NCBI RefSeq assembly: GCF_040371755.1 | Contig: NZ_BAABWE010000011.1 | Coordinates: 62,001 to 126,000 of the forward strand | From: Bermanella sp040371755 | GTDB lineage: Bacteria > Pseudomonadota > Gammaproteobacteria > Pseudomonadales > Oceanobacteraceae | DNA length: 64,000 nt | Direction: 5' to 3' | Shown: positions 51,540-60,486 of the stretch, piece by piece | Layout of the letters: each line of letters opens with the position of its first letter | How positions within the stretch are numbered: the first letter of the stretch is position 1 | Notes under the pieces: model-generated | Seen by the model: the letters and a program-made list of their open reading frames with translations, nothing else | Databases searched by the model: none | What the model was told of the DNA's origin: nothing | Program-made: the position numbers and the translations under genes

Positions 51540-52754
51540 ATGATGAGCAAAGTAATGATCATTGGTGCCGGCGGTGTCGGTAACGTAGTAGCACAAAAAT
51601 GTGCACAACTTTCAAATGTATTTACCGATATTATTTTAGCAAGCCGTACTGAAAGTAAATGTATTGCCATTGCCCAAGGCGTTAAAGAAAAAACAGGAAC
51701 CTCTATCCGCACCACTCAAGTGGATGCCGACAATGTACCCGAGCTTGCAGCATTGTTAAAAACCGAACAACCAAAACTTGTGATTAACGTAGCGCTGCCT
51801 TATCAAGACTTAACCATTATGGATGCTTGCTTAGAAGCAGGGGTTCACTACATGGATACCGCCAACTACGAGCCTTTAGATACCGCTAAGTTTGAATACA
51901 GCTGGCAATGGGCATATCAAGATAAATTCAAGCAAGCAGGCTTAACCGCACTGCTAGGAAGTGGATTTGATCCCGGCGCAACCAATGTATTCACCGCATA
52001 TGTGGCTAAGCATTATTTTGATGAAATTCACTATCTAGACATCATAGATGTAAACGGCGGTGATCACGGCTACCCATTTGCAACCAACTTCAACCCAGAA
52101 ATCAACATTCGTGAAGTAACAGCAGAATGTCGTCATTGGGAAGACGGCGAGTTTGTGACTACCGATGCCATGAGTAAAAAAGCTCGGTTTACCTGCCCTG
52201 ACAATGTTGGGGAATATGACATCTACCGCATGTATCATGAAGAACTGGAGAGTCTTTCTAAACACTTTCCAACCCTAAAACGTGCTCAGTTCTGGATGAG
52301 TTTCTCTGATAACTATCTAAAACATTTAGAGGTATTGGGCAACGTGGGTATGACTGGTATCGAAGCAGTTGAGTTTGAAGGCCAGCAAATTGTGCCTATC
52401 CAGTTCCTTGCCAAACTATTACCTGACCCATCTTCATTAGGACCACGCACCAAAGGCAATACCTGCATCGGCACTGTAGTACGTGGCATAAAAGATGGCA
52501 AAGAAAAGATTGTTTACTGCTATCAAATTTGTAACCACGAATCCTGTTGGGAAGAAGTAAAGTCCCAAGCTATTTCTTACACCACAGGTGTGCCTGCCAT
52601 GATTGGAGCCAAAATGATGGTGGAAGATAAATGGTTAGAGCCTGGTGTGTTTAATATCGAACAGTTTAATCCTGACCCATTCATGGAAGCCATGAACCAA
52701 TATGGCCTTCCTTGGAACGTGATCGAATTAGATGAATTTAACTTAGATCAGTAA
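51540..52754 (+). CDS. Carboxynorspermidine dehydrogenase
   Basis: 404 residues of the saccharopine dehydrogenase-like family. NADPH motif VMIIGAGGVGNVVAQKCAQ, then VINVALPYQDLTIMDACLE, GVHYMDTANYEP and LLGSGFDPGATNVF. It reductively condenses aspartate semialdehyde with a diamine (1,3-diaminopropane or putrescine) to a carboxylated triamine. The decarboxylase gene nspC follows by 102 bases. Two adjacent ATGs (51540, 51543) are possible starts. Confidence 0.92.
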   Translation: MMSKVMIIGAGGVGNVVAQKCAQLSNVFTDIILASRTESKCIAIAQGVKEKTGTSIRTTQVDADNVPELAALLKTEQPKLVINVALPYQDLTIMDACLEAGVHYMDTANYEPLDTAKFEYSWQWAYQDKFKQAGLTALLGSGFDPGATNVFTAYVAKHYFDEIHYLDIIDVNGGDHGYPFATNFNPEINIREVTAECRHWEDGEFVTTDAMSKKARFTCPDNVGEYDIYRMYHEELESLSKHFPTLKRAQFWMSFSDNYLKHLEVLGNVGMTGIEAVEFEGQQIVPIQFLAKLLPDPSSLGPRTKGNTCIGTVVRGIKDGKEKIVYCYQICNHESCWEEVKSQAISYTTGVPAMIGAKMMVEDKWLEPGVFNIEQFNPDPFMEAMNQYGLPWNVIELDEFNLDQ

Positions 52755-52783
52755 TTTCAATTACATATCCTTCAAAAAAAACT

Positions 52784-52820
52784 GATGGGTTACGCTCCTT
52801 GTGACACGCGCTAACCCATC
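52784..52820. repeat. REP-like palindrome between the polyamine genes
   Basis: GATGGGTTA (52784-52792) and TAACCCATC (52812-52820) are perfect nine-base inverted copies around 19 bases. The left arm with its following bases, TGATGGGTTACGCTC, occurs again at 62447-62461, so the element is a dispersed repeat. Such GGGTTA/TAACCC palindromes are REP-type elements mobilised by RAYT transposases. Confidence 0.65.
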
Positions 52821-52856
52821 TTACATTTTATTGTTTGTCTACTCAGAGAAAAATCC

Positions 52857-54047
52857 ATGCAATTTACTGATTTTTCAAAACTGGATTTAAACCGTGTGCC
52901 TTCTCCTTGTTTTGTGGTTGACGAAGTAGCGGTTGAACGTAATTTAAAAATTTTAAACGACGTACAAACCCGCAGCGGCGCCAAAGTATTACACGCACTT
53001 AAAGCATTCTCTATGTTTTCTCTGGCCCCCTTAACTACAAAGTATTTATCTGGAACCTGCTCCAGTGGTTTACATGAAGCCCTATTAGGCAAAGAATATT
53101 ATGGTGGCGAAGTGCATGTTTTTTCAGCCGCCTTTACCGAGAGTGATTTTAAAGAGCTGCTGACCTTTGCTAACCACATTGTATTCAACACCCCTAGTCA
53201 GTTGGTGCGCTTTGCCCCGCTATGTGAAGCGGCGTTAAAAACACGTAACGACTTACAATTTGGTTTGCGTATTAATCCAGAGCACAGCGAAGGTGACGTG
53301 GAAATTTACGACCCCTGTGCCAAGGGTTCTCGTTTAGGCACCACATACTCTCAATTAGTAAAAGCTTTAGAACAAAGCGAAACACAACGAGCCTTCAAAT
53401 TAATCTCTGGCTTTCACTTTCATACCTTATGCGAGCAAGATTTTTTACCCCTTGAGCGCACTTTAAACGTTGTGGAAGAAAAGTTCGCTAAATGGTTACC
53501 TACTCTGACATGGTTAAACTTTGGTGGGGGGCATCACATTACCGCACCGGATTATCAAATTGATGAACTGGTTGAATGCATTAAAACTATTAAAAATAAG
53601 TATCAAGTAGAAGTCTATTTAGAACCCGGTGAAGCCGTGGCCATAGGCACAGGTGTGTTAGTAGCTGAAGTATTAGACATTGGTTTTAATCAATTAGCGC
53701 AAGCCATCCTAGACACCTCGGCGACGTGCCATATGCCAGACACCTTAGAAATGCCCTATCGTCCTGACATTACAAACAGTGGCGAGGCCAATGAAAAAGC
53801 CCATACCTACCGTTTAGGAGGGCTAACCTGTTTAGCCGGTGATGTGATTAACGATTACAGTTTTGATGAACCTTTAGAAATAGGCCAGCGTCTTGTGTTT
53901 GAAGACATGGCTCATTACACCATGGTGAAAACCAGCACCTTTAACGGTACTCATCTACCAGCCATAGCCACTTGGAACAGTCAGACCAATGTACTTAAAA
54001 TTGTACGTACATTTAGTTACGACGATTTTAAAATGCGTTTGTCTTAA
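52857..54047 (+). CDS. nspC: Carboxynorspermidine decarboxylase
   Basis: 396 residues of the PLP-dependent alanine-racemase-fold decarboxylases. PLP lysine in VLHALKAFSMFS, then CSSGLHEALLG, FHFHTLCEQD, LNFGGGHHIT and YLEPGEAVAIG; the second-subunit cysteine region is near LGGLTCLAGD. Produces norspermidine or spermidine from the carboxylated form. It works with the dehydrogenase upstream and ends at a strong bidirectional terminator. Confidence 0.95.
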   Translation: MQFTDFSKLDLNRVPSPCFVVDEVAVERNLKILNDVQTRSGAKVLHALKAFSMFSLAPLTTKYLSGTCSSGLHEALLGKEYYGGEVHVFSAAFTESDFKELLTFANHIVFNTPSQLVRFAPLCEAALKTRNDLQFGLRINPEHSEGDVEIYDPCAKGSRLGTTYSQLVKALEQSETQRAFKLISGFHFHTLCEQDFLPLERTLNVVEEKFAKWLPTLTWLNFGGGHHITAPDYQIDELVECIKTIKNKYQVEVYLEPGEAVAIGTGVLVAEVLDIGFNQLAQAILDTSATCHMPDTLEMPYRPDITNSGEANEKAHTYRLGGLTCLAGDVINDYSFDEPLEIGQRLVFEDMAHYTMVKTSTFNGTHLPAIATWNSQTNVLKIVRTFSYDDFKMRLS

Positions 54048-54061
54048 ATGATCTCAGCAGT

Positions 54062-54105
54062 AAAAAAGCCCCGCTGAATTTAACATCAATGAACGGGGCT
54101 TTTTT
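54062..54105. terminator. Bidirectional terminator between nspC and the FAH operon
   Basis: Twelve-base stem AAAAAAGCCCCG (54062-54073) / CGGGGCTTTTTT (54094-54105). Because both arms end in A/T runs, it can terminate transcription from both sides. Confidence 0.92.
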
Positions 54106-54125
54106 GTATTAACCAACGGCCGCTA

Positions 54126-54323
54126 TTATTCTTTTGGTGGTGTGGCACGCATACCAAAAAATAACACCATGGCTAAACCAAGAAACACCATAGCACCCCC
54201 TACTTCTTGGGCGTAAGGTACACTTCCAACTTGGCGCATGACAACAGTGCCTAAAATAATTAAGGAGAGACCTATCCACCATTTGATGGATTTTTTAAAC
54301 CAGTTTAATAGTTCCATATTCAA
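54126..54323 (-). CDS. Small two-helix membrane protein
   Basis: 65 residues with two hydrophobic segments (WIGLSLIILGTVVMRQV and GGAMVFLGLAMVLFFGM) separated by a short loop. It overlaps the FAH-family gene by 4 bases, so it is really translated with it. No family recognised. Confidence 0.65.
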   Translation of the reverse strand: MNMELLNWFKKSIKWWIGLSLIILGTVVMRQVGSVPYAQEVGGAMVFLGLAMVLFFGMRATPPKE

Positions 54324-54979
54324 ATTACCTTTGATGGGAATTCATATTGTCCATCTAACTTAGCCAGCAACCCATCACCGTTTTCTAACGGCCCCACACC
54401 TGCAGGGGTTCCCGTTAAAATCACATCACCTGCTTTAAGGGTGAAAATATTGCTCATATAGGCAATCAATTCAGGAATTGGCGTGATCATTTGTGTGCTA
54501 TCCCCTTTTTGTTTTTGCTCGCCGTTTTTATAAAGCTCAATAGCAATATTATTTAAATCAGAAATGGCATCTTTGTGCACCCATTTACCTAATGGGCAAG
54601 CACCATCAAAGGCTTTTGCAATTTCCCATGGGTGGGATTTTTCTTTGAGTTTGCTTTGCACATCACGCAAGGTTAAATCTAAAGCAACCGACACATGACT
54701 AACATGACTCCAAGCATTTTCAGCTAAAATTTGACTCGCATCTTGGCTGATTAACAACGCAATTTCAGCCTCGTGATGCACATTACCCTTATGCTGTGGA
54801 ATCGCGAATCCATGTTCTAAACTCACCACTGCTGTAGCAGGTTTAATGAATAAAATGGGGGCGTCCGGTACTTCATTGCCAAGTTCTTTGGCGTGTTCGG
54901 CATAATTTCGGCCAACACACACTACCTTACCCAGAGGCAAAGGAATATTTTGATTTTCAATATTGGTGTGTTGGTACAT
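54320..54979 (-). CDS. Fumarylacetoacetate hydrolase family protein
   Basis: 219 residues, the length of the YcgM/FAHD1 type. GKVVCVGRNYAEHAKELG, FIKPATAVV, HHEAEIALLI, and VILTGTPAGVGPL carry the metal-binding Glu/Asp residues and the oxyanion region. Hydrolase or decarboxylase on a 2-oxo acid substrate such as oxaloacetate or acylpyruvate. Follows the thioesterase by 16 bases. Confidence 0.88.
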   Translation of the reverse strand: MYQHTNIENQNIPLPLGKVVCVGRNYAEHAKELGNEVPDAPILFIKPATAVVSLEHGFAIPQHKGNVHHEAEIALLISQDASQILAENAWSHVSHVSVALDLTLRDVQSKLKEKSHPWEIAKAFDGACPLGKWVHKDAISDLNNIAIELYKNGEQKQKGDSTQMITPIPELIAYMSNIFTLKAGDVILTGTPAGVGPLENGDGLLAKLDGQYEFPSKVI

Positions 54980-54995
54980 AACTAAACCTTAACTA

Positions 54996-55442
54996 TTAAA
55001 ATTGTGTGCCGTAGGTTTCATTCACTTTTTTAGTGAAGTTTTCAGGGGCATTAATTACTTTTTGTGTTTCATAATCAAAAAATAACAGGGTAGAACGTAA
55101 GCGAGCGGTCTCTTTCCCTGTACGTTTGTTTTTGATCAAAAAACCAAACACCATTTGCTTGCCTTCCAGTGTTTCAATGGCCATGTCCACACTTAGCTCA
55201 TCATCATGGAAAGACTCTGACATATATTGCGTTTCAGAATGCACCATGATCAAACCCGCATCTTCAAATACCGTAGCGTCAGTGTAACCTAAGCTTTTAA
55301 TAAACTTAAACTGGGCTTCTAAGGTGATAGGCATAATGCGGTCAGCCGCCAAATGGCTTGAAGCATTAATATCGCTGTAAACCACTGTGTAATCAAAATT
55401 AAGGTGGAAGGTTTCTGGTAAATCTATGGTACGACGGGTCAT
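54996..55442 (-). CDS. Hotdog-fold acyl-CoA thioesterase
   Basis: 148 residues with hotdog features: YSDINASSHLAADRIMP with the aspartate/asparagine of the family, then HSETQYMSESFHDDELSVD and STLLFFDYETQKVI. Probably hydrolyses acyl-CoA; chain length unknown. First gene of the thioesterase-FAH-small-membrane unit. Confidence 0.78.
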   Translation of the reverse strand: MTRRTIDLPETFHLNFDYTVVYSDINASSHLAADRIMPITLEAQFKFIKSLGYTDATVFEDAGLIMVHSETQYMSESFHDDELSVDMAIETLEGKQMVFGFLIKNKRTGKETARLRSTLLFFDYETQKVINAPENFTKKVNETYGTQF

Positions 55443-55641
55443 AGGTTTCTCAATCGCATAAGGCTGAGTGGTGGCGGTATTTTACCATTAATTTACCGTA
55501 AATTTACGTTTGAATTTTGAATAAGCCGATCAAGCTTGTTTGAATATTAGTCACCACAAGAAGATCTGATGATTAAACAACCAAACAGGCCTTTTATAGG
55601 TTAATTAGCGACCTATTTCAAACCTAGATCAAAGTCTAAAC

Positions 55642-55660
55642 GATAATCACTATTAATATC
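55642..55660 (+). promoter_or_regulatory. Fur-box-like operator upstream of the porin gene
   Basis: GATAATCACTATTAATATC agrees with the 19-base Fur consensus at 14 positions, with both outer GAT and ATC ends intact. It lies in the presumed -35 region; a TTAAAAT -10-like element is at 55683-55689 and the porin start is at 55730. The rest of the 287-base gap (55443-55729) has a weak hairpin at 55596-55614 only. Confidence 0.5.
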
Positions 55661-55729
55661 TTTTAATTTCCCAATATTACGTTAAAATGCCCGCCATTAA
55701 GAAAACAACCGAAAGAAAAGGCCCTGACT

Positions 55730-56839
55730 ATGAAAAAGACTTTAGGTTTAGTTTCCCTATTAGCCTCTAGCGTTGCCCTAGCGGCACCAAGCAACGATGA
55801 ATTACAGCAACAAATTGATCAACTGCGCGCTCAGCTTGAAGCCACTGCAGATGCGGTTGAAAATACAGCAGCTGGTTCAGCCGTTAGCATCGGTGGTTAC
55901 GGTGAATTACATTACAACAATGAACAAGGCGGCGACAACGCCATCGACCTACACCGCTTTGTACTTTTCATCGGTAAAGAACTAAACAGCACCACTCGTT
56001 TTTTCTCTGAATTTGAAGTTGAGCACTCGCTAGCTGGTGATGGTAAGCCCGGTGAAGTTGAAATCGAACAAGCTTTCATTGAAAAAGACATTAATGACTC
56101 TCTAAGCGCCAAAGCCGGTTTATTCCTAATACCAGTGGGTATTTTGAACGAAACTCACGAACCAGATACCTTCTACGGTGTTGAGCGCAACAATGTTGAG
56201 AAAAACATCGTACCATCCACGTGGTGGGAAGGTGGTGCTGCTTTAACTATTAAAGGCGAAACGCTATCTTATGATGTAGCACTGCATTCAGGTTTAAATA
56301 TTGATGTTGTTGGCGGCAAATCTACACCTCGTAAAGGCCGTCAAAAAGTAGCTAAAGCAGAAGCTAATGATCTAGCGGTAACCGCTCGTGTAAACTACAA
56401 ACCAGCCGCCGGTATCAGTCTAGGAGCCACCTTCCAGTACCAAGAAGATGTGACTCAAGGGGTAGCAAGTATTGAAGGCCAATTAATAGAAGCTCACGCT
56501 GTGGTTGAACAAGGTGACCTATCTCTACGTGCGCTATACGCCCAATGGAGCTTTGATGATAAACTTGCCACCTTTAAAGACGGCGCTGAGAAGCAATCTG
56601 GTTTCTACTTAGAGCCTGCTTATAAAGTAACTAAAGACCTAGGTGTATTTGCCCGTTATTCAAGCTACGACAATCTAGCTGGTAACAGCGCAGACACTGA
56701 GGTAAACGAAACTGCATTTGGTGCCAATTACTGGTTAGCGGAAACCGTTGTATTGAAGCTTGACTACAATCAAAAAGACGACACAGCTAGCGACACCACT
56801 ACCGACACTCTGAACCTTGGTGTGGGTTATAGCTTCTAA
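55730..56839 (+). CDS. Outer-membrane porin
   Basis: 369 residues. Signal peptide LGLVSLLASSVALAA, then a coiled-coil-like stretch (NDELQQQIDQLRAQLEA) and a barrel beginning SIGGYGELHYNN and ending LNLGVGYSF, a C-terminal aromatic outer-membrane signature. FFSEFEVEHS, FYGVERNNVEKNI and STWWEGG resemble porins of the O/P-like group. It heads a cluster with FMN-binding and PepSY genes and a Fur-box-like site, so uptake linked to iron is likely; the substrate is unknown. Confidence 0.82.
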   Translation: MKKTLGLVSLLASSVALAAPSNDELQQQIDQLRAQLEATADAVENTAAGSAVSIGGYGELHYNNEQGGDNAIDLHRFVLFIGKELNSTTRFFSEFEVEHSLAGDGKPGEVEIEQAFIEKDINDSLSAKAGLFLIPVGILNETHEPDTFYGVERNNVEKNIVPSTWWEGGAALTIKGETLSYDVALHSGLNIDVVGGKSTPRKGRQKVAKAEANDLAVTARVNYKPAAGISLGATFQYQEDVTQGVASIEGQLIEAHAVVEQGDLSLRALYAQWSFDDKLATFKDGAEKQSGFYLEPAYKVTKDLGVFARYSSYDNLAGNSADTEVNETAFGANYWLAETVVLKLDYNQKDDTASDTTTDTLNLGVGYSF

Positions 56840-56860
56840 TTTGCAGTATTATATAAAAAC

Positions 56861-56887
56861 AGCAACGTCTTTTACGTTGCTTTTTTA
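56861..56887 (+). terminator. Hairpin terminator after the porin gene
   Basis: Eight-base stem AGCAACGT (56861-56868) / ACGTTGCT (56874-56881) followed by six T. It may reduce read-through into the FMN-binding gene. Confidence 0.85.
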
Positions 56888-56898
56888 TGGAGTTGAAA

Positions 56899-57402
56899 AT
56901 GCTTAAGTTCATCTATCTTTACTTAGCTATCTGTCTCTTAGCGAGTAATGGCGTTGCTCAAGCATCTTCAGCTCAGTTTTTACAACAACACCAGTTTAAT
57001 TCCAGCGAAGCCAAATCCCTTTGGCTAAATAAAACCCAACAAGCTGCTATACATGAAATTCTAAGTCACCCTTATGCGGGTGTCCGTATCCGTTATTGGC
57101 AAAATACTCAAAAAGCAGGCTTTGTACTGAATGAAATCGGTAAAGAACTGCCCATTACCTATGGTATTGTGGTGGACTCGCAAGGGATTAAAGCCTTTGA
57201 AGTACTGGCCTTTCGTGAAAGTCGCGGGGATGAAATTAAAAACCTTGGCTTTAGAAAACAATTCTTTGGTGGCAAACTCACCAATGACGGCGAACTTAAC
57301 CAGAATATTGATGGCATATCCGGTGCTACCTATTCTGTACGTTCTATGACAAAAATTGCTAAACTGGCGCTTTATTTACATCAGCAGATTAGCCAACCTT
57401 AA
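56899..57402 (+). CDS. Exported FMN-binding domain protein
   Basis: 167 residues from the ATG at 56899 (GGAG eight bases upstream; an ATG at 56887 is inferior). Signal peptide FIYLYLAICLLASNGVAQA. The FMN-binding domain ends in IDGISGATYSVRSM, where the threonine of SGAT is the usual covalent FMN attachment site. Electron carrier in the periplasm. Its stop overlaps the PepSY gene start by TAATG, so the two clearly operate together. Confidence 0.85.
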   Translation: MLKFIYLYLAICLLASNGVAQASSAQFLQQHQFNSSEAKSLWLNKTQQAAIHEILSHPYAGVRIRYWQNTQKAGFVLNEIGKELPITYGIVVDSQGIKAFEVLAFRESRGDEIKNLGFRKQFFGGKLTNDGELNQNIDGISGATYSVRSMTKIAKLALYLHQQISQP

Positions 57403-58103
57403 TGTTTAAACGCAAACTCCGATTTTTTTTACACCGCTGGCATCGTCGCTTAGGTTTAGCAGCCGCTATTATCGTGTTAATCGTCAGCTTCACGGGTATT
57501 TTACTTAACCACACTGGCGGCCTTGCTTTAGCCAAGCAGTATCCCCAATCGGGCTTTTGGTTATGGCCTTACCCACAAGAGCAACACAGGGGCATTCAAC
57601 TTAACGGTCAACTGTTGTATCAAACTACGCAACAGGTCTTTTTAAATGAGCTGCCATTGCTAAATTGTGCGCCGCCATTAATTAATGCCGCCATCATTGA
57701 TCAGCAACTTTGGGTTTTGTGCGCTAGCCAATTGCTGTTTTTACAAAACGGCCAGTTAATTGAAAGTATTGAAACCGTTTTACTAGGTCATGACATTTCT
57801 AATATTGGTGCATTAAATGGCCAGCTTCTTATAAAAAACTTAAATACTTGGCATGGGTTTGATGATTTAACTATGCAATTAGGCGAGCCTACGGATGCTC
57901 CTTCGGTACTAAATAAAGTGGCGCCACTTGAAAATATTCAAACAAAAAATCACACCATTACTTGGCAAAAAGTCATACAAGATATTCACAGTGGCCGCTT
58001 TTTTGGCTCGATGGGTATTTACATTGTGGATGCAGCAGCGATTATTTTAATGCTATTGGCGCTTTCTGGTTTTTGGATTTGGTTTAGCCGGCAGAAGTAT
58101 TGA
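57402..58103 (+). CDS. PepSY-associated membrane protein
   Basis: 233 residues with a N-terminal helix (LGLAAAIIVLIVSFTGILLN) and a C-terminal one (YIVDAAAIILMLLALSGFWIWF); HRWHRRLG and the final GxxxWxxR-like segment are typical of PepSY-TM proteins. Such proteins accompany FMN-binding domains and are thought to feed electrons across the membrane, for example to ferric iron. That role is inferred from family and the Fur-box-like site. Confidence 0.75.
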   Translation: MFKRKLRFFLHRWHRRLGLAAAIIVLIVSFTGILLNHTGGLALAKQYPQSGFWLWPYPQEQHRGIQLNGQLLYQTTQQVFLNELPLLNCAPPLINAAIIDQQLWVLCASQLLFLQNGQLIESIETVLLGHDISNIGALNGQLLIKNLNTWHGFDDLTMQLGEPTDAPSVLNKVAPLENIQTKNHTITWQKVIQDIHSGRFFGSMGIYIVDAAAIILMLLALSGFWIWFSRQKY

Positions 58104-58108
58104 ACGTA

Positions 58109-58547
58109 TCAGAAAAATGACGAATCCCAATGAAAGTAATAACCAATCTTACTCACTAGATTCGCTCTAATTGGATTTGCAATGATATATCGTGCTACTT
58201 CTATTAAACCTTCCTCTTTACGAATCGCATGATCAAATAACCTCTCTGCCAAACTCTACTTTTACTTTTTTGTGAATACAGGCCTTTAACCCTAGCAACG
58301 GCCTGTGATAAATCACCGTCGATTAACTTAAACAGCCAATGTACGTGATCTGGCATGGTACAAAAAGCATATGTTTGGCTGTGATTATTCTCATCACTTG
58401 TTTTTAAGATTCGCCTTAATAAGCTAGCACTGTGGAAGTCGAGAAAAACAGGTTGGCGTTGAAGCGTAGAAAAGGTCACATGGTAAATGTAATTAGGGTA
58501 AGAAGTCGGCCTTTGCTCAAATGCACTTGACCCTTAACTGGTTTCAT
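58109..58547 (-). pseudogene. Frameshifted REP-associated tyrosine transposase (RAYT)
   Basis: The protein is readable in three frames from ATG 58547 to TGA 58109-58111. First piece: KPVKGQVHLSKGR. After a one-base loss near 58508 it continues as PTSYPNYIYHVTFSTLQRQ, FCTMPDHVHWLFKLIDG with the HUH-type histidines and LSQAVARVKGLYSQKS. After a second loss of one T near 58235-58237 it goes on as GYFDHAIRKEEGLIEV and ARYIIANPIRANLVS, including the expected Tyr. So the Y1/RAYT gene is complete in content but broken twice. RAYTs act on REP palindromes; two REP-like repeats are at 52784 and 62403. The gene starts 6 bases after the PepSY stop. Confidence 0.8.
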
Positions 58548-58859
58548 AGATCATCCTTGATCTTACGATTTTTATTTCGTCTTATCGCGCGATTAAAATA
58601 TCCTGAAAAACAACAAATTCTGTAGCGTATGCGGTGAAATGATAACTAGGCGAAGTCTTTGTGAAGAACCGGAACGTGCTTTAGCACTTGAGGATTTTGA
58701 ACAAAGACTTCAACAACGTTAGCACAAACAAGGTATAGATATTTAGAACGAGAATAACGACACTCTGGCTAGGCAAGTGATTTTTGAGAAACCGCAGTTT
58801 AGTGGACTAAATGAGGATTTCGAGAAAATCACTTAACAATGCCAGAGCAAGTTAGGCCG
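58548..58859. other. Gap between RAYT pseudogene and D2HGDH gene, with ORF remnant
   Basis: 312 bases. A plus-strand frame (58597-58722, 41 codons, no good start) reads like a protein end with CSVCGEMITRR and EPERALALEDFEQRLQQR, possibly a zinc-ribbon fragment. The palindrome at 58763-58847 occupies the rest. No promoter or intact gene is seen. Confidence 0.4.
58763..58847. repeat. Nested inverted repeat beside the RAYT pseudogene
   Basis: Outer arms CTCTGGC (58763-58769) / GCCAGAG (58841-58847) and inner arms AAGTGATTTT (58775-58784) / AAAATCACTT (58825-58834), all perfect, around about 40 bases. It ends 13 bases before the D2HGDH stop. No T-run follows on either strand, so it is not a simple terminator; a REP/MITE-like element is possible. 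Confidence 0.55.
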
Positions 58860-60254
58860 TTATAAATCAATGATTTTGCCAGGGTTCATCACATTCTTCG
58901 GATCAAACACCTGCTTCATAGCCCGCATGTAATCAATTTCAACCGCACTACGGGTATATTGCAAATACGGTTTTTTGGTCATGCCAACACCGTGTTCCGC
59001 TGATACCGAGCCTTGGTATTTTTCAACAATCTCAAATACCCATGTACTTACCTTGGCGCATTTTTCAAAGAATTCTTCTTTGGCTAACGCATCTGGTTTT
59101 AGAATGTTTAAGTGTAAGTTGCCATCACCAATGTGACCAAACCAGATGATTTCAAAGTCTGGGTATTCTTTATTTACGACTTGCTCAATTTCATTCAAGA
59201 AAGGCGGTACTTTGGATACCACAACGGAGATGTCGTTTTTATACGGGGTCCATTCAGCAATGGTTTCTGAAATATCTTCACGTAAGCGCCATAGGTTTTT
59301 CGCTTGTGTTTCACTTTGCGAGATCACACCGTCTAATACCCAGCCTTCCTCCATACAATGCTCGAACAACTCCATAGCAACGTCCATATCTGCATCGCTA
59401 AGGGCTTCAAATTCGATCAGAGCATAATATTCAGCTTCGCTTTCAAATGGAGCAGGTACGTCACCACGGGCGATGACTTTGCTCATGGCTTTATGCGAAA
59501 AGAACTCAAACGCGGTTAAGTCCATACGACCTTGATAGGCATGTAGAACATTCATGATGGCGTCTAACTCTGGTACACCCAATACCAGAACATTCAGATT
59601 TTTAGGGCTACGGGTTAGGCGCATGGTCGCTTCCGTCACGATACCTAAAGTACCTTCACCGCCGATGAATAGCTGACGTAAGTCATAACCTGTGTTGTTT
59701 TTAACTAGGTCTTTGTTTAGCTCAAGAATGTCACCTTTACCGGTCACGACTTTCATACCCGCCACCCAGTCACGGGTCATGCCGTATTTGATGACTTTAA
59801 TACCGCCTGCGTTGGTACCAATATTACCGCCAATTTGGCTGGAACCTGCTGATGCAAAATCCACTGGGTAATACAGACCTTGTTCTTCTGCAAAATCTTG
59901 TAACTGCTCGGTAATCACGCCCGCACCACAGCGTACGGTACGGTCAGTGAGGTTAAAGTCACTCATGGTGTTCATATAATCAAGGGCAACCACCACTTCG
60001 CCATTAGCAGCAACAGCACCCGCACTTAAACCCGTACGGCCACCAGATGGTACAATGGCAAAATCCAGCTCATTAGCCGCTTTTACGATGTCAGCCACTT
60101 GTTCTGTGGTCTTAGGAAAGGCAATGGCCAGAGGTTTGGGGGCGTAGATTTTGGTCCAATCTTTACCAAAAGTCTCCAGACTATCGGCATCGGTCTTTAC
60201 TTTATCTTCGCCTAAAATGGCTTGAAGACGACTAATTACGGTGGTTTGGCTCAT
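58860..60254 (-). CDS. D-2-hydroxyglutarate dehydrogenase (FAD-binding oxidase)
   Basis: 464 residues of the vanillyl-alcohol-oxidase family. FAD domain: PSGGRTGLSAGAV, GGNIGTNAGGIKVIKYG and FIGGEGTLGIVTEA; C-terminal domain: GHIGDGNLHLN and SAEHGVGMTKKPYL. Relatives are GlcD and D-lactate dehydrogenase. The divergent neighbour is serA, as in pseudomonads where D2HGDH re-oxidises the D-2-hydroxyglutarate formed by SerA and drives serine synthesis. Length equals that enzyme, so D2HGDH is favoured over GlcD. Confidence 0.82.
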   Translation of the reverse strand: MSQTTVISRLQAILGEDKVKTDADSLETFGKDWTKIYAPKPLAIAFPKTTEQVADIVKAANELDFAIVPSGGRTGLSAGAVAANGEVVVALDYMNTMSDFNLTDRTVRCGAGVITEQLQDFAEEQGLYYPVDFASAGSSQIGGNIGTNAGGIKVIKYGMTRDWVAGMKVVTGKGDILELNKDLVKNNTGYDLRQLFIGGEGTLGIVTEATMRLTRSPKNLNVLVLGVPELDAIMNVLHAYQGRMDLTAFEFFSHKAMSKVIARGDVPAPFESEAEYYALIEFEALSDADMDVAMELFEHCMEEGWVLDGVISQSETQAKNLWRLREDISETIAEWTPYKNDISVVVSKVPPFLNEIEQVVNKEYPDFEIIWFGHIGDGNLHLNILKPDALAKEEFFEKCAKVSTWVFEIVEKYQGSVSAEHGVGMTKKPYLQYTRSAVEIDYMRAMKQVFDPKNVMNPGKIIDL

Positions 60255-60486
60255 GTGAGTACCCTAAATTACAATCTCAAAAGCGGCTTGAGTGGCTATA
60301 TGAGCCATTTGCAACTGTTGTTGCATACATTTCGCTGCCGCTGGGGCTTCTTTCAAAGGGGATTATGATACCATATGCGCCTAAATTTAGACTCATGTTT
60401 TCATGACCCATACTGGCAAGGCTTCGCGCCCCATAAGACCATTATCAGGCCAGCAAAACGCTTTACCGTTAATTAAGGCTCATACC

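Noticed and set aside
55602..55631. A third TGATCT-N18-TAATTA match on the minus strand, about 155 bases upstream of the thioesterase gene
   Set aside because: One chance match of this strength over both strands is not surprising and the distance to the gene is long; the two accepted sites lie at 27 bases from their start codons.
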